Source: Kryptolebias marmoratus
Lineage: Eukaryota > Chordata > Actinopteri > Cyprinodontiformes > Rivulidae
Direction of reading: 5' to 3'
Assembly (NCBI RefSeq): GCF_001649575.2
Contig: NC_051439.1
Location: 3,737,904-3,801,903, forward strand
Length of the DNA stretch: 64,000 nucleotides
The first letter of the stretch is position 1. The number at the start of each line of letters is the position of its first letter. The position numbers and the translations under genes were made by a program. Shown piece after piece: positions 33,151 to 45,354 of the stretch. The notes under the pieces are model-generated. The model searched no databases, was not told the DNA's origin, and saw only the letters and a list, made by a program, of their open reading frames with translations.

Positions 33151-34554
33151 TAAGAAGTGTCCTTGGTGTCTGCACATACAGACACACCTTCAAAATGATT
33201 TTTTTGTTGCTGTTTGTTGAGTTGAGTTTTTTCTAAAAGATAGCGAACACTCCTTGGATCCGGGCAATGCGGTGTCCATGGTAACCAAACAAAAATTTGT
33301 ATGATTGTATGAAAAAAAGCAGTTTTTAATGCTTTGCTTTGTTGGTGATAGTTGCGGAAAATCAGGACATGGTATTGTTCTTTAAATCTCCACAAAAACA
33401 TGGTTTGATGCCCGTCCATGTAAACACCAAATATCAGGAAAGACACACTGAGGGATCCCATATGTTTTAGGCATCTTCCAACAATGTCTCATTGGGCAGA
33501 AGTAATGTTAATTAATGTAAACTGCACCCACCAACAAACTGAAACAAAAACAAGAAAATAAACTTAATCTAACAGGTTTTTATCCATGCTAACAGTGTGA
33601 CTGACTACTTCCTCAGCAGGAGAAACTTTGGGCTGGTTTGTCATGGCAACATGTAATGGTAACTTATTCCTAACAAACTTGGACATCCCCTTCAGTTGTG
33701 GTTCAGTGTGATGGATTATTCTGATGGATACTGATAAAAAAAACTCCAAAGTACTTGTAATTAGAGGATGAGTTTATAATTTTCTTTATGTAACGGTTTA
33801 CTGGGTTTGCAGACAGAAACTAAGCTCTCCACAAATTAACCATTGATGAAACCTCTCCAGGCCACCCAGGTAGGAGGGTGGGGTGGTGTTTCAGGGTTGA
33901 AGGTTAAGAAAGTAGGTCTGCTCAGGCTTTTGCCCAACCGGTGATGTCAGTGTGTTGCTGTCTTGTAATTACATTTGCAATAATAATCAGCTCTTCTTCT
34001 TTAAATTTGTTATGATAAACATGGAGGTTTTACGTTGTACATCAGTAGTCCTGTAAATGCATGCAAACCACAGCCACATAAAGATCTTAGAGTACAGACA
34101 TGCATTTGAATACTGTACAGACCTCATGAGCTGGAAGGCAGATGAGAGCTGCAGTTAGAGCTACTTGATGTGAGAGAGGTTGGCAAAATAGGGTCATACT
34201 GGTTTCAAAAACTGGTATTTCATTACTAACAATGCAATCAAACATAAAAATGGTTATCCTGAACTGCACCGGATGCCACAGTTTCCAGTAGTTTTTTCAG
34301 ATGTATTGATATGCAATTCTGAAATGCAGGTAAAACTCAATGTAAACACAGCACTTTTATCTGCATACTTTACTCAATAAGTCTGAGTGTAAATTCGTAC
34401 CAGTACATTAGAATTGTTGGACTTCTCCATCCCAACTGGCTCTTCCACAAATGTTGCAATTGTTGACCCATTTTAGCGCTATTTGCCCTGTGGATATGAA
34501 GCAGAGGCATAACAATTACCAGTTTCAATTAAAAAGATAAAGGTCGTATCTCAT
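33151..34554. other. Intergenic, nothing recognised
   Basis: No gene or known repeat. Short frames on minus at 33150-33461 and 33564-33749 look random. Confidence 0.45.
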
Positions 34555-34935
34555 TGGGCTATAACTGTTGGCAACTAGTTATCAAACATTCGCAAAGATG
34601 TGATCTCTTGAGATGTTTATGGTAGTTCTCAATTTCCTTCTGTGAGTTGCAGAGTTTTGCTGCTTGAGTTTTGAAAAGGTTTAAAAATTTTGTGTGACAA
34701 ATGTTCTCTCAATATCCAGTAGTCTCAGAGTCATTGCATGTGTCTTCAACATCTCAGTTGTGTCGTCGGAGTGTCAAACAGTCTCAAGAGCACTACAGCT
34801 GTCTGAAGCTGTAGACTACAACCTTAAATGTCCAGGTCTAAAAACTACACCAATGATAAATAATAATTAATAAAAATCTGGTCCAATCTTGCATGTCTTC
34901 ATTTCAAAAGTGTGCTTCAGCAGACTGAATGATAA
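34555..34935 (+). repeat. Dispersed repeat pair, copy 1
   Basis: Shares an ordered set of blocks with 36045-36412: a TGAGTTGCAGAG block, a GTCTTCAACATCTCAG / ATCTTCAACCCATCAACAG block, CCAGGTCTAAAAACTACACC / CCAGGCCTAAAAACGATGCC, and AATAATAAATAATAATTA followed by a CTTCATTTC/CTTTATTTC...AAAGTGTGCTTCAGCAGA end. Non-coding; class unknown. Confidence 0.6.
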
Positions 34936-36044
34936 TGAATATTACATTGCATTTCTGCAGATGATATTTTCCCTCCTAAATCTAACATGCCAAAATATTA
35001 AGCAGTAAATTTAAAATAATGTCAGTTTACAGCAGAATTTTTTTATTTGTCAGGAAAAATGAGATTACATTTTCTTCTGAGTGAAGTTGCACCATTTTTT
35101 TCATGTTCCCGTCACATCTTGTGAACACATGCAAATTGGGCTGTAAGATTTGAAACAATAAATTTATCTGATTCATGTTAAACATGACAAATGTTAGGCC
35201 TCTACTGGGGCTCCTGCAGGAGAAAAATGTTTCATAAAATGATTTTTAACATCATCGCTTGAATACAACATCTGCCTAATAATGAGGTCTGGATCCACAA
35301 GAAAATGAGGAGAAAAATGAGATGGCTCTTCTAGTTCACTGGATGATTAATGGCCCGTGGAAACATTTCAAAATTACTTGCAGAGCAGCAAAATGAGCCT
35401 AATACATTTCCCACCAGAGACTGAGAACAACCTTTGCTTTGCCTGATGGATTTTCATCAGAGTTTTGTTGAGTTTGTGTGAGCAGCAGTGTAATTAGATA
35501 CAGTGATGGATCTAGGCCCACAAAGGGAACAACACAAACAAACATGAGTTGATTTTAGGAAAACGGAATGAGGGAAAACCTTTTCTACAGATCTGTCAGA
35601 TACAGACTCAAAGGAGGGAGATGGAGCTGGGAACAGATGAAACCAGTTGGAGAAAAAAAACTGTCTTCTTAGTAAAGTACAAACTGAGTCATCTAGAGAC
35701 AAACAGCTGTTGCTTATCCCTAGAAACTTTTTAATGTTCAGTTCAGATTTATGCACTTTCACAATTTATCATTATGTATGCTGAATGCACGTTAATTTAG
35801 CTGTAACACTTCCAGTGCATGTGTAGCATTTCCAGCAGGATTATCAGAATATTTCTGATGGATTAACAATGTAATGCAACTTCATAAAACACACCCTACC
35901 CGTGGTGCACAACATTTCATGTGTTTATCTCCACCCATTTTTCTTAAAAAATTTTTTTTTTGTTATGCCAATGACAACACAATTGTGCTCAAGATTACAT
36001 GTATCCTGAAATCACACTCTAATCTTCGTTTTAAGGAAGTATCT
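34936..36044. other. Intergenic between the two repeat copies
   Basis: No gene recognised. Bases 35200-35460 are less AT-biased and free of recognised repeats; they could hold a conserved non-coding element, but this cannot be judged from one sequence. Confidence 0.35.
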
Positions 36045-36412
36045 CACTGAGCTGTGACTAGTTAGAGAACTGCACGGGAATCTTCTGGTGTGCCTCAAAA
36101 CCTTTTCAGGGGTTCACAATGTCCTTGCTTGAGTTGCAGAGGTTTACAGTCTTATCATGTGAATTTTGAACATGTGCTATATATTTTATTTTAAAAAAAG
36201 TAAGTCTTTGCAGGCACCCTGAACCATTTTCAGTGTTGTTTTGGGCATCTTCAACCCATCAACAGTGTGAGAGCTGTGTTTTGACACCTGCACTCTGACA
36301 GAAAACATGCCCAGGCCTAAAAACGATGCCAATAATAAATAATAATTATTAAGATACTTGTCCAAATCTGCCTATCTTTATTTCTAAAGTGTACTCCAGT
36401 AGATTAATTCAT
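36045..36412 (+). repeat. Dispersed repeat pair, copy 2
   Basis: Second, more diverged copy of the element at 34555-34935, best conserved at CCAGGCCTAAAAACGATGCC and AATAATAAATAATAATTATT. Confidence 0.6.
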
Positions 36413-36582
36413 AAACATGGGGGCGGCTGCAGAGGTGGATACAAAACAAGCCTGAGTGGGTATGATATGGGCGGAGGTAGGCTATAAAATAATGTGCAAA
36501 TAAAAAAAGACACATTTTTCAAGGAACACAAAAATAATTTTAAAAACTTTGTCACAAACATACAAAATTCAGAGAGACTTCT

Positions 36583-36790
36583 TTGTCTTTTGGCTGCTCC
36601 CTTATCAGGGGTCACCACAGGAGATCATCTGCCTCCAAGCCCAATTTCTACCGGCATCCCGCTGGTAAGGCTGTTATACAGGCTGGTAAGGTGCTTGTTG
36701 ATCCACATGTTTGTTTTGACACAAGTCTTACGGTGAACGCCCTTGCTGACACAATCTTCACCGTTGATCACGGCTTGATACCGGCAACCA
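36583..36790 (+). repeat. Fish repeat, GGGGTCACCACAG type
   Basis: GGCTGCTCCCTTATCAGGGG, TCACCACAGGAGATCATCTG and CCTCCAAGCC match a common teleost interspersed repeat. A relative sits at 53335-53515. Confidence 0.5.
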
Positions 36791-39293
36791 GGAGTACACA
36801 GAAGGTGAGACTACAACTGAAAATCTGCATATTTTCTTACAACTTAAACTCAGTCACCAAATGGCCTCCAACGGCTGCAGCCCAGTGTGATACCACCTTT
36901 TACAGATTCATACAAGCAAACGCCACCTGAAGGTTTCAAGCCCTCTGTTCCATCATTTGTATTTTCACATCCAGTCTGAGGAACTGATATCTTCCCAGGT
37001 TAGAATTGTGTTATCACCTCCATTAGGATCACTTGTTTTGTTGAACTTGAGTACATCCAGTAGAAGGTTGGCCTTGATAATTTCCTTCTGAAAACTCGAG
37101 TTGCTTTCTGAGGTCAACTCCCATTTCCTCATCATTTATCACAGCCTGGATCCCGCCCCCTTCCCCTATCTGGCCTCTCTCCTGCCCTGTGGAAGCTGAT
37201 AGAGTTGACCCTTTGACATAAACATTGTTTTTTTATTTTGCCTCCTCTCTTTCTCCACTCCTTCAGCCAGCTATAATCATTTCATTATCTCCCTTTCATC
37301 AGACTTGTTTCACATGATGACAGGATGTTGTACTGGCGATGAACCGTTGGTGTTTTTCGTGAACGCTACCATGTATGACTGAAAGGCAAATTTGCTCTCA
37401 TGTCTCTAAAAGGAAACTATCTCAGAAGCATTCAGCCTCCTCATTTCCTGTTATTGAGGAACTTGTCGTTGCCATGGCAGCGGACACAACCATCCTGACA
37501 AACAATTACCAGTTGTTAAGGAAATTGCAGCTTAACACTGTGTTTATTTGTTTGACATTTTTTCTTTGGCCAAATAGTTGAGCTCCTGCCAGAACCCAGC
37601 GTTGAACAAACCCTAATGACGACAGTTTACCGTAGCTCAGTGAGTTTATGTGGATGTTTTAAATTTATACGGTCTGATCGGATTTTATTTGATCCTATTT
37701 TGTCAAAATTGTCTGCAGCCACTCTTTAAACAAAATCTTAAAAATACTCAGTTGGGTTCTTTGATAGTTCCCATGTAGATTAAAATGCTTGACCCCATCT
37801 GGCATTGATGTGTGTGTGTGGGTGTGTGTGAAGATTTGCTTTGACTGAAAGCCCACAGCTGAAAAACACCCAAGATAAACATAGTTTAGGACTCATCTGC
37901 CATCTGATTTCTCGACAAGCGTATGGGGTAGAATAATTTTTGATTTTGCACTGGTTCAAATTGTGAGCAAGTAACTTTCTCTTTGTAGAGGTTGTAGCAG
38001 ACAATTCAAAATACAATTAAAATACTGATAAAATACTGATCAGTTGCAAAACAACATAAGGATCAAATGAAACTTCACTAAAGATTCATGAGCGTTAGGA
38101 TGTAGTGGCGACGTGTTTCTTGTGTCAGCAGAGGATCTTCCTGGTCTTTACACCTTGATTTACTCCCAAGTAAAAAGTAAAAAGCTTCACTAATCATATT
38201 TGTTTTAGGAGGAGCAATGTTACATGTGCATGTTCAGACTAGCTAAGAATAATTTGGCACAAAAACAATGCCTCTAAAATCCTATGATGCAAGACAAATT
38301 AATACATGTCAGTTTGCTGAGTGACAGCAGCCTTTAGAGCGTGTGAGAAAAAAAAACCCAGAACATATAAGCTGTAATTTGTGTGTTAAATCTTTTGAAA
38401 TGAGTGTTACATTCGATAAAAAAGAAATCTTATTACCTGTAATTATGTCAAATTCACAGAAACACAGTGTCTCTAAATGATTACAGTTTTCTAGCAGGAA
38501 TTTTCCCTCCCCTGATTGCGTCGGTATTATTACAGAACTGACTGACAGCACAGTTTGCCAGCAGCACAGAATCAGATTTTATTCCTTTGATGCTGGAATA
38601 AAACAAGACACGGGTATCAACCTGCCAACTACGACAAAGCACAGATGTTCCTGTGTTTCTCTGCTCGGGTCATATCGCAGGATGAGGGTGAGGTCATGAG
38701 AGCATTGAGGGCAAGCACAGATAAACCCTGGAAATTTGAAGGGAAATTATTGTAAAAGAAAAAAAAAAAAATTTTTCAATCCTTTTTTTATTTTGAGATT
38801 GACTGACAAAATCAAGAAAGCTTAAGAGGACATTTCAGATATTTTAATGTGTGAATCTGTAACAAACATAATGAAGAATAAATGTCTTACCTGTTGGAGA
38901 TAGCTCTTTGAGTGACTGCAATTTGGAGAAACAATTTAATTCTTCATGATTTGATGAGTCTAAGCAATGATTAAAGTGGTTTTCTGTCTTTTTAAAACAA
39001 CTTCAGTCTCAAAACTTTCCCAGCAGTTCATAAAAATGCTATTTCTTTAACCTTCACATCACTGTCAAATTTGCAATACATGGTTATTTACATACCATGT
39101 TATGATAATTTAGCCGCAACAAGCTGTTGCACTTCCTGTGCAACCTGGAACATCTCCTGGAAGAATATCCAAATATTTCTCTTGGAAAAACTGTAAAATT
39201 GAGGACAACTTTTATAAAACGACTATAAAAGTTTTAGGATTAGAGTAATTTTAAGTCAACAACAAACTATCTTGGTCTTAGGTTTGTTCACTT
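36791..39293. other. Intergenic, nothing recognised
   Basis: About 2.5 kb with no gene, RNA or named repeat. A short TG tract lies at 37809-37831. Confidence 0.45.
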
Positions 39294-39421
39294 ATAACTC
39301 GAGTCAGTTTTCAAACCTATTTTTGCCAACTGAAGTGGTTCAAAGACCTATCTACAACAGGTAAGATATTTGTTCATAACCTTTTAATAGAACATCACTT
39401 CAAAAGATCTGAACTATTGAT
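39294..39421 (+). mobile_element. MITE right-end fragment
   Basis: CAAAGACCTATCTACAACAG, GTAAGATATTTGTTCATAAC and CAAAAGATCTGAACTATTGA match the right end of the element at 17254-17908. Confidence 0.5.
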
Positions 39422-39559
39422 CAGCTTTAATGTTAAGACAAGCTTTTCCCAACTAAGATTCCTCAGTAAAGTCAAAGCGTATGTTGAGACAATAATTAAT
39501 CCCATTTGGTTTGGATTAGTGTGAATAACTTTATACTGGTCTTAATCAATCAATCTAAC

Positions 39560-40025
39560 TAACTAACTAAGGGAGCTACAAGCAGCTCTTTTGACTGAGT
39601 GTGATCATATCACTTCTGTACTGGGTTCTGCCCATTTCCAGATCCAGTTTAAAATGTCAGAATCTTAGTGGTATGGAACCATATCTGAACCTTTACACCA
39701 TCACACTCCAGCCAGTGCTCTGAGGTTCACAAATCAGCAGCTTTAGGACACTCCCAGATCCAGGCTCAAAATCAGAGGTGATTGAACCTTTTTAGTGGTG
39801 ATTAAATCTCTGTTAAGCTCATTTCACTGGCTTTTAATACAGTTTGAATTCTGTTTTAATGATACTTTTACTCAGTTTGTTTTCTGTTTACTGTTTACAT
39901 TTCTGTTTTAATTTATTTTGTTTTAATCTCGTTCTATGTTTGACGGTTGGCGTAAACTGTGAAGCACTTTGGTCAACTACTGTTGTTTTTAAATGTGCTA
40001 TATAAATAAAATTGACACTGACATT
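39560..40025 (+). mobile_element. LINE (L2/Rex1-like) 3' fragment
   Basis: Decayed coding remnant (GATCATATCACTTCTGTACT, CCATTTCCAGATCCAGTTTA, ITPVL...FQIQFK-like) is followed by a T-rich UTR and the tail GAAGCACTTTGGTCAACTAC, GTGCTATATAAATAAAATTG. 5'-truncated. Confidence 0.7.
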
Positions 40026-40149
40026 GACATTTGCTTTCACTGGATTTTAACGTTGGTTGAACAGGATGTCTTGAGTTTTATTGTGTTAATTTGGTTATTT
40101 TCAATTCTTTCTGTGATATTTTCATCTGTATTACTTTTCAGCAGCATGA

Positions 40150-40440
40150 GATAATGTGTGTGTCTGCATTTGTTGGTAGTATTAGCAAAATATCTCGTAA
40201 ACCACTGAACATGAAACTTTCAAAAAATGATTCACTTTTGGTGTTAACCCAATTCAAGATGTTACACATCTAAGCAAACTTAGCCAACAGAAAAATGGCT
40301 CTTTTGTGTTTCTTAAGGTCAATTGGCTGTGGTGGCCATCTTGAATTGGGTTGACACCAAATGTTAATCAGTTTTAATATAAATACAACAAACACACATA
40401 CACACAAAGATAGGTAAAAACAGAGTTGTTCTTTCTCCTT
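40150..40440. repeat. Palindrome-headed repeat, inverted composite
   Basis: The antisense half (TAGCAAAATATCTCGTAAAC) meets a sense half (GGTGGCCATCTTGAATTGGG) near 40265-40310, with tail TTGGGTGGCAGGCAGTAATG. Same inverted arrangement as at 4590. Confidence 0.6.
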
Positions 40441-41064
40441 GGGTGGCAGGCAGTAATGACAATTACAGGAACTCAGTTCTTGGCTCGAAACAAAAGTCTC
40501 GATTCTGTCCAATCATTGTGCAGAAGTTGCTTCTAAAAAGCAGGGAATGTGAAAATGACAAGAATAGCAACAGCAAATTGATGCAGCTGGGAATAAATAC
40601 ATTGTCGTTCATAAATCACTAAATTAAAAATGGAATGTTTGCTTAAACAAAAGAGCAGGCTGCTACTTAAAGACACCACTTTACCAGCAGTGTCTGAACA
40701 TCACAAACATCTGGTTTTCAGTTTCAGTCAACCCCTAAGCTTCAAGATTTGTTGCACATATTTGCTCCTTTATTGTTTATTTTAACCTTCTTCACAAATT
40801 TTGCTTTTTGACTAAAGGACCATTATATTACAGTTCTATGAGAGTTTTCTGGTTTGTACGGGTGACTCTTACACGCTGATGTTTCACTTGTTGACACTGA
40901 GCCTACAGATAACTTTTTTTAATGAACTGAGTGTTGCCAATCTTAAAACATCTTTCTTTTCTCATATTAAAACTCTAGTTTTCACCTCAAAATTACAGTG
41001 AAAAGTCACTTTTCTTGATCTTTTCAAGAATCAGAATAGATATCAATGCATTTAAATAAAAAAA
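40441..41064. other. Intergenic, nothing recognised
   Basis: No supportable features. Confidence 0.45.
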
Positions 41065-41069
41065 AATAA

Positions 41070-41460
41070 ATGTTATGATTTGAGTTTTTGGTTTATTTTT
41101 TATATATATTTGATTGTAATCCTTGTTTAGTTTGTTCCTTGTTTTCACCTGTCCATCGTTTCCAATCAATCACTTCCTCATCAGCCTCTGTCTTTATAAT
41201 CTGTTCTTTAGCTTCCATTATTCTCTGGCTCATTGCATTTGTTTTGTTTCTGCTTGGTGTTATCTTTGTCTAGAACTGCTTTGTGTGTTCATGCCACGGT
41301 CTGGTTCTGCTCTTCGTATCCCTCTCCCTCATGTTCTGCTGTAAGTTTGTTTTTGTTTGCTGCCTCGTCAGGGTTTTGATTTCCTTGTTTTGAAAATAAA
41401 TCAGTTTTGTTCATTCCAAGATGAATTTGCATCCTGGGTTCGCTTCACACGATTGTAACA
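41070..41460 (+). mobile_element. Solo-LTR-like or SINE-like element, copy 1
   Basis: Starts TGTTATGATTTGAGTTTTTG and ends GCTTCACACGATTGTAACA, giving short inverted TGTTA...TAACA ends. It carries CTCATCAGCCTCTGTCTTTATAAT and a GAAAATAAATCAGTTTTG poly(A)-signal-like block before GCATCCTGGGTTCGC. A second copy begins at 49368. Confidence 0.5.
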
Positions 41461-41640
41461 TTATAAATGATGGTAAATATCTCAAAGTACAATAAAAGGA
41501 TGAAAAAATGCATAAGGAGACTAAAAGGAGACAAAAAGTACACATGAACACAAAAACTGGAGCATATGGAGACAAAAAGGACACATGAAACAAAAGGATG
41601 TGTAAGGATACAAGAGCATGAGGAGACACAAACAGAGCAA

Positions 41641-41850
41641 GTAAACTGAAATAGATTTCAAAGAACACAAAGTTTTTAAACTATTTGAAAAAAAAATCTG
41701 CATTTAAAAAAAAAAATTGTCAAAAAATAAAAAAAATTCAAAAAATATAAAAGTTATAAAAACCAAAAGTCACAGCCTTGATATCCTGAAGGAGCCAGAT
41801 GTTTCAAAACCTGAAATAGCTAAAAAAAAAAAAAAGCTGAAGTAGCAGAA
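41641..41850 (+). repeat. Tail piece of the GCTAAAAG-type element
   Basis: TTCAAAGAACACAAAGTTTT, TATAAAAGTTATAAAAACC and AAAAGTCACAGCC match the right flanks of the arrays at 42530 and 48940. Only a few AGCTAAAAA units are present. Confidence 0.4.
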
Positions 41851-41861
41851 AAAACAGTCAG

Positions 41862-41970
41862 TGTCTGGTGTGACCACCATTTACCTCACACAGTAAAAAA
41901 CACATCTCCTTCACATAGAGTTGATCAGGTTGTTGATTGTGGCCTGTGGAGTGTTGGTCCACTCCTGTTA
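41862..41970 (+). repeat. Fish repeat fragment, TCTGGTGTGACCACCATTT type
   Basis: GTGTCTGGTGTGACCACCAT, GATCAGGTTGTTGATTGTGG and AGTGTTGGTCCACTCCTGTT match a common fish DNA repeat recalled from other loci. Class unknown. Confidence 0.45.
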
Positions 41971-42109
41971 TGTTGTTTTTTTATTTAAGTAAAAAAAGCT
42001 GCAACTTTCAGCAACTTAGATTTTTTTTCTTTTCTGATCTTTTAATTTTAGCGTCAAGAGTCCCAAGCTTTTTGTTTGTTATGCATTTTATTTTTCCCTA
42101 ATTGCTTGA

Positions 42110-42330
42110 GATCAGTGGGCCTTAGGGATGCCATCTTAAATTAATTAGGTTGGCTCCAAAAGTTAACAAGTTGTAGAGGTGCATCCAATAATTATTTCCT
42201 GGAAGTTTAATTAAAACCCAACTGGGGGTTCATGAGATATTTTACTAACAGACAAACACACAAGCTCTCACAAACCAACAAAAGTACAAACGTTGTTGCT
42301 CTGCCTTTTACCTTCAGGTGGCTGGTGATA
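42110..42330 (+). repeat. Palindrome-headed repeat, tail part
   Basis: GGTTGGCTCCAAAAGTTAAC, GTTCATGAGATATTTTACTA and tail CTTCAGGTGGCTGGTGATAA. Sense orientation. Confidence 0.65.
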
Positions 42331-42529
42331 ACAGGAGATATTTACAAATAGAACTTGAAGACAAACCGTAACCACTTATTGCTGTCAGTTCACAGATACA
42401 AACCTTAGAATGATGCACAAAGACGCTCATCTTCAGCTTTCAGAATCAGTCATTTCTAGTTTTTCTAGTTTCTTGTAAAAAGAAACTATTTGTGATGTTT
42501 GTGAGGCTGCAACTCTTAAACCAAAAACT

Positions 42530-43600
42530 CATTTTGAACCAGAAAATGTAGGGTGAATATTGAAAGACTGCTGAAATCTGCTGAAAACGTAAGTGGAAAG
42601 AAGCAGAACATTAGCTAAAAGTTAAAAGAAGCTAAATGCTAGCTTAAACCTAAAAGAAGCAAAACAAAATTTAAGTTAAAAGTAACAAAAGACCGGCTAA
42701 AGGCTAACTGTAGCAAAATGCTAAAAGTAGCAAAATCTCAGCTAAAGACTAAAGTAACAAAAATGTAGCTAAAAGCTATAAGTAAAATAGCAAAAGGCTA
42801 TCTAAAAGATAAAAGTACTTCCACAAGTTCTTCGCCAACTGACTATCTTTTTAAGGTCATGGGTTTATAAGTTTTGCTGGAACAGTTGTAAAGATGGCTG
42901 TATTTTCTAACAGCCTCCAGCTGCTTCTTAGCAGAGTAGTAGAAGCAAATCAGCTCCATTAAAGCTCACCGGCTTCTCTGCATAAACACGCCCACAACAA
43001 CTTCTGACCAATCACACGATACGTGGCGCAAACCCCTGTGAGAAAAAGGTCAGCCAGAGCTTTGTGTTGCAAAGTGGCTACAATAAAATGATGCAATTTT
43101 TGTCTTGCAACCACGTGAATGAGAGGTGATTTTGTGACTTCCTATGGAGTATGACAACATCTTAAAAGTAAAAGAATAGTTTTTGAAAGAAAAAAGTAGT
43201 AAAAGGCTACCTAAAAGCTAAAGTAGCAAACAGCTAGCTGAAAATAGAAAAGTATAAGGTAAAATAAGATAAAGGTAGCAGGACAGCAGCTAAAAGAAAA
43301 AAGAAAAGAAAGAAAAAGTAGCAGTCTAGCTAAAAGGTCAAAGCTTCAAAAGACTAAAGCTAAAAGTAGAAAAACTATAACTGAAAAAGTAAACAGGAGC
43401 ATAGAATAGAAGAAATATCCTGAAGTAGATTTCAAAGAAAAAATAACTTTAAAGATATCTTAAAGTATTTTTATGGAAAAACATTTGTAAATAACTAAGA
43501 ACTTTGATAAGTATAAAAGTTACAAAACCCCAAAATAAAAGCACCCATCTCTTGAATAAGCTAAAGATTTTGATATATAAACAGGTCAAATAACATGCTG
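42530..43600 (+). repeat. GCTAAAAG/TAGCAAAA array element, copy 1
   Basis: Left flank CTGCTGAAATCTGCTGAAAA, then many diverged units of AGCTAAAAGCTAAAAGTAGC and TAGCAAAATGCTA (42596-42810 and 43200-43400). The array is split by a non-array insert (about 42815-43170). Right flank: AAGTTACAAAACCCCAAAAT and CTAAAGATTTTGATATATAA, shared with the copy at 48940-49930. Confidence 0.7.
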
Positions 43601-43639
43601 AATCAGCATTCACATTTTTAACATGGCTTATCAAAGTTT

Positions 43640-44060
43640 CTCCTTATCTTTGAAACTTCCCCAACATCCCAGGGATGTCGGCTTGACTGGGGTCCCGGGG
43701 TCTGCGCTGGGCTCTGGTGGGTGTCCCCCTCTCTCTATACCTCTCGGAAGGTTGGCTCTCCACGGAGGATGGGTATATGCCCTTTCACCTTGGCCCTTCT
43801 GGGTTCCAGTTGCTGCAGTGGACTGGTGCCTGCCTGGTGTGTTGGGGACTCTGGGGGGGGCTTCTCCTGCTTGGTGCTGGGTGGTCTCTCTGCTGGGGGC
43901 TGGTGTGGGCGCCGGGCCGTTGGGGGCTTGGCCTGCACAGCGGGAGGTAGTGGTGTCACTAGGTTGGGGCTGCTGCAGCCTTCTGGGGCTGGATCCACCT
44001 GTCCTTTCTGCTCGTGGGTGCTGTAGATGGCGGGCCTTCTTCTGTTCACAGCACTATTTT
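43640..44060 (+). repeat. GC-rich dispersed repeat block
   Basis: A sharply GC-rich island (GGGGTCCCGGGGTCTGCGCT, GGTGCTGGGTGGTCTCTCTG) in AT-rich DNA, resembling a GC-rich repeat recalled from other fish genomes. Several frames on both strands are open simply because AT-rich stops are rare. No domain is recognised, so it is not called a gene. Confidence 0.5.
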
Positions 44061-44164
44061 AAGTGTGCATCCCCAGGTGACGTACTAGCACATATACACC
44101 CACATAACATAAACACACTTTTTTACAAAATATACATATATACAGTCAAGTGTGAATGGTTGGT

Positions 44165-44310
44165 TGTCTTGTTTGTCTCTATGTAGCCCTGCGATGGACT
44201 TGCGACTTGTCCAGGGTGTCCCCCACCTCTCGCACAGTGACTGATGGAGATAGACACCAGCTCCCTGCGACCCGGAATGGAGAAGCAGGTAAAGAAAATG
44301 GATGGATGTA
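44165..44310 (+). repeat. Common teleost SINE-like repeat, sense
   Basis: CCCTGCGATGGACTTGCGAC, TTGTCCAGGGTGTCCCCCAC, CAGCTCCCTGCGACCCGGAA and AAGAAAATGGATGGATG; reverse of 23985-24140. Confidence 0.75.
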
Positions 44311-45354
44311 TACAGTCAGTCCGTCTGTCTTTCTGTTACACATACGCATACCTGTCCATCCCTACACACCCACACAACTTCATGCATCGATTCACAAACA
44401 GTCCTGATGGTTGAAGGTCATACAAACAGGTTGCTATTATAAAAATGTGGCCTTTCTACTCTGATGCTAGATTCAGTCTTGATCAGTAAAGTAAATCATG
44501 CAAATAGGATTCTCATTTTGAGATAAACCTTTTGTAGACAAAATCTGTTCTGGCACACATAGGCAGCCATCTTCTCTATATGGTATACCTGAAATGCCAT
44601 GACAGGACAAAAAAAAAATTCCCAACTCAATATCTTTTTTATAAAAACCTCAAAAAACAAGCCCCCTGCCTGAATGGTCTATAAACCTGCTGAGTTATTT
44701 TAGAACAAGTGGTGACTGGAGAGAGTAATCATTTTGTGATTTAGGCTACTTCAACAAAGATTTACCCCTAAAAACGACATGTATTTTACATGGTTTGCAG
44801 GTCTGGAAAGTATTTTCAGCACAAGTGGCTTTCCTCTTACTGGGACCACAAGCGGTTTGTCTTTGAGTCTTTAAAAGCGTCACGGTTGGTTTCAGTCTCA
44901 CCGGAGGCTGCAGTTAAACCTCGAAAACTATTAGTGATCATTGCCCAAAATGCTTTGAGGGGTTACATTTTTATCCTGTAAATGCCACACGAATCCCACC
45001 TCAGATCAGTCACCAGGCTAATAATTTACAACAGGCTTGAAATCACGTTTGTGCTCTCCTTCTCCTCATGTGCCTTTCAAAGTGAGGCAGCAGCAGTTAT
45101 GGGACATAAATCCCTCATCTGTCATCTTAAACATGGAGACTGGATAAGTCTTTCAATATAATTAAGGCTTTAAAAAAACAAAACAAATCAAAAGAATGTA
45201 TCAAACTTTAATAGAATTATAATACTAATCATCATTTAGAGCTTTGATCTTGATTACAAAAATACTAAATTGAAGCTCTATGAAAGTGTTCACAACCCAG
45301 TGATGTTTATAGTGATACACATCATTATTAGTTCATTATTGACTGCGTCTATGC
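44311..45354. other. Intergenic, nothing recognised
   Basis: No gene or named repeat is supportable. Confidence 0.4.

Noticed and set aside
35200..35460. Possible conserved non-coding element
   Set aside because: Conservation cannot be judged from one sequence, so it is not listed as a feature.
43623..44186. 187-codon frame in the GC-rich block
   Set aside because: Frames are open on both strands, composition is repetitive, no domain is visible, and the block resembles a dispersed fish repeat.
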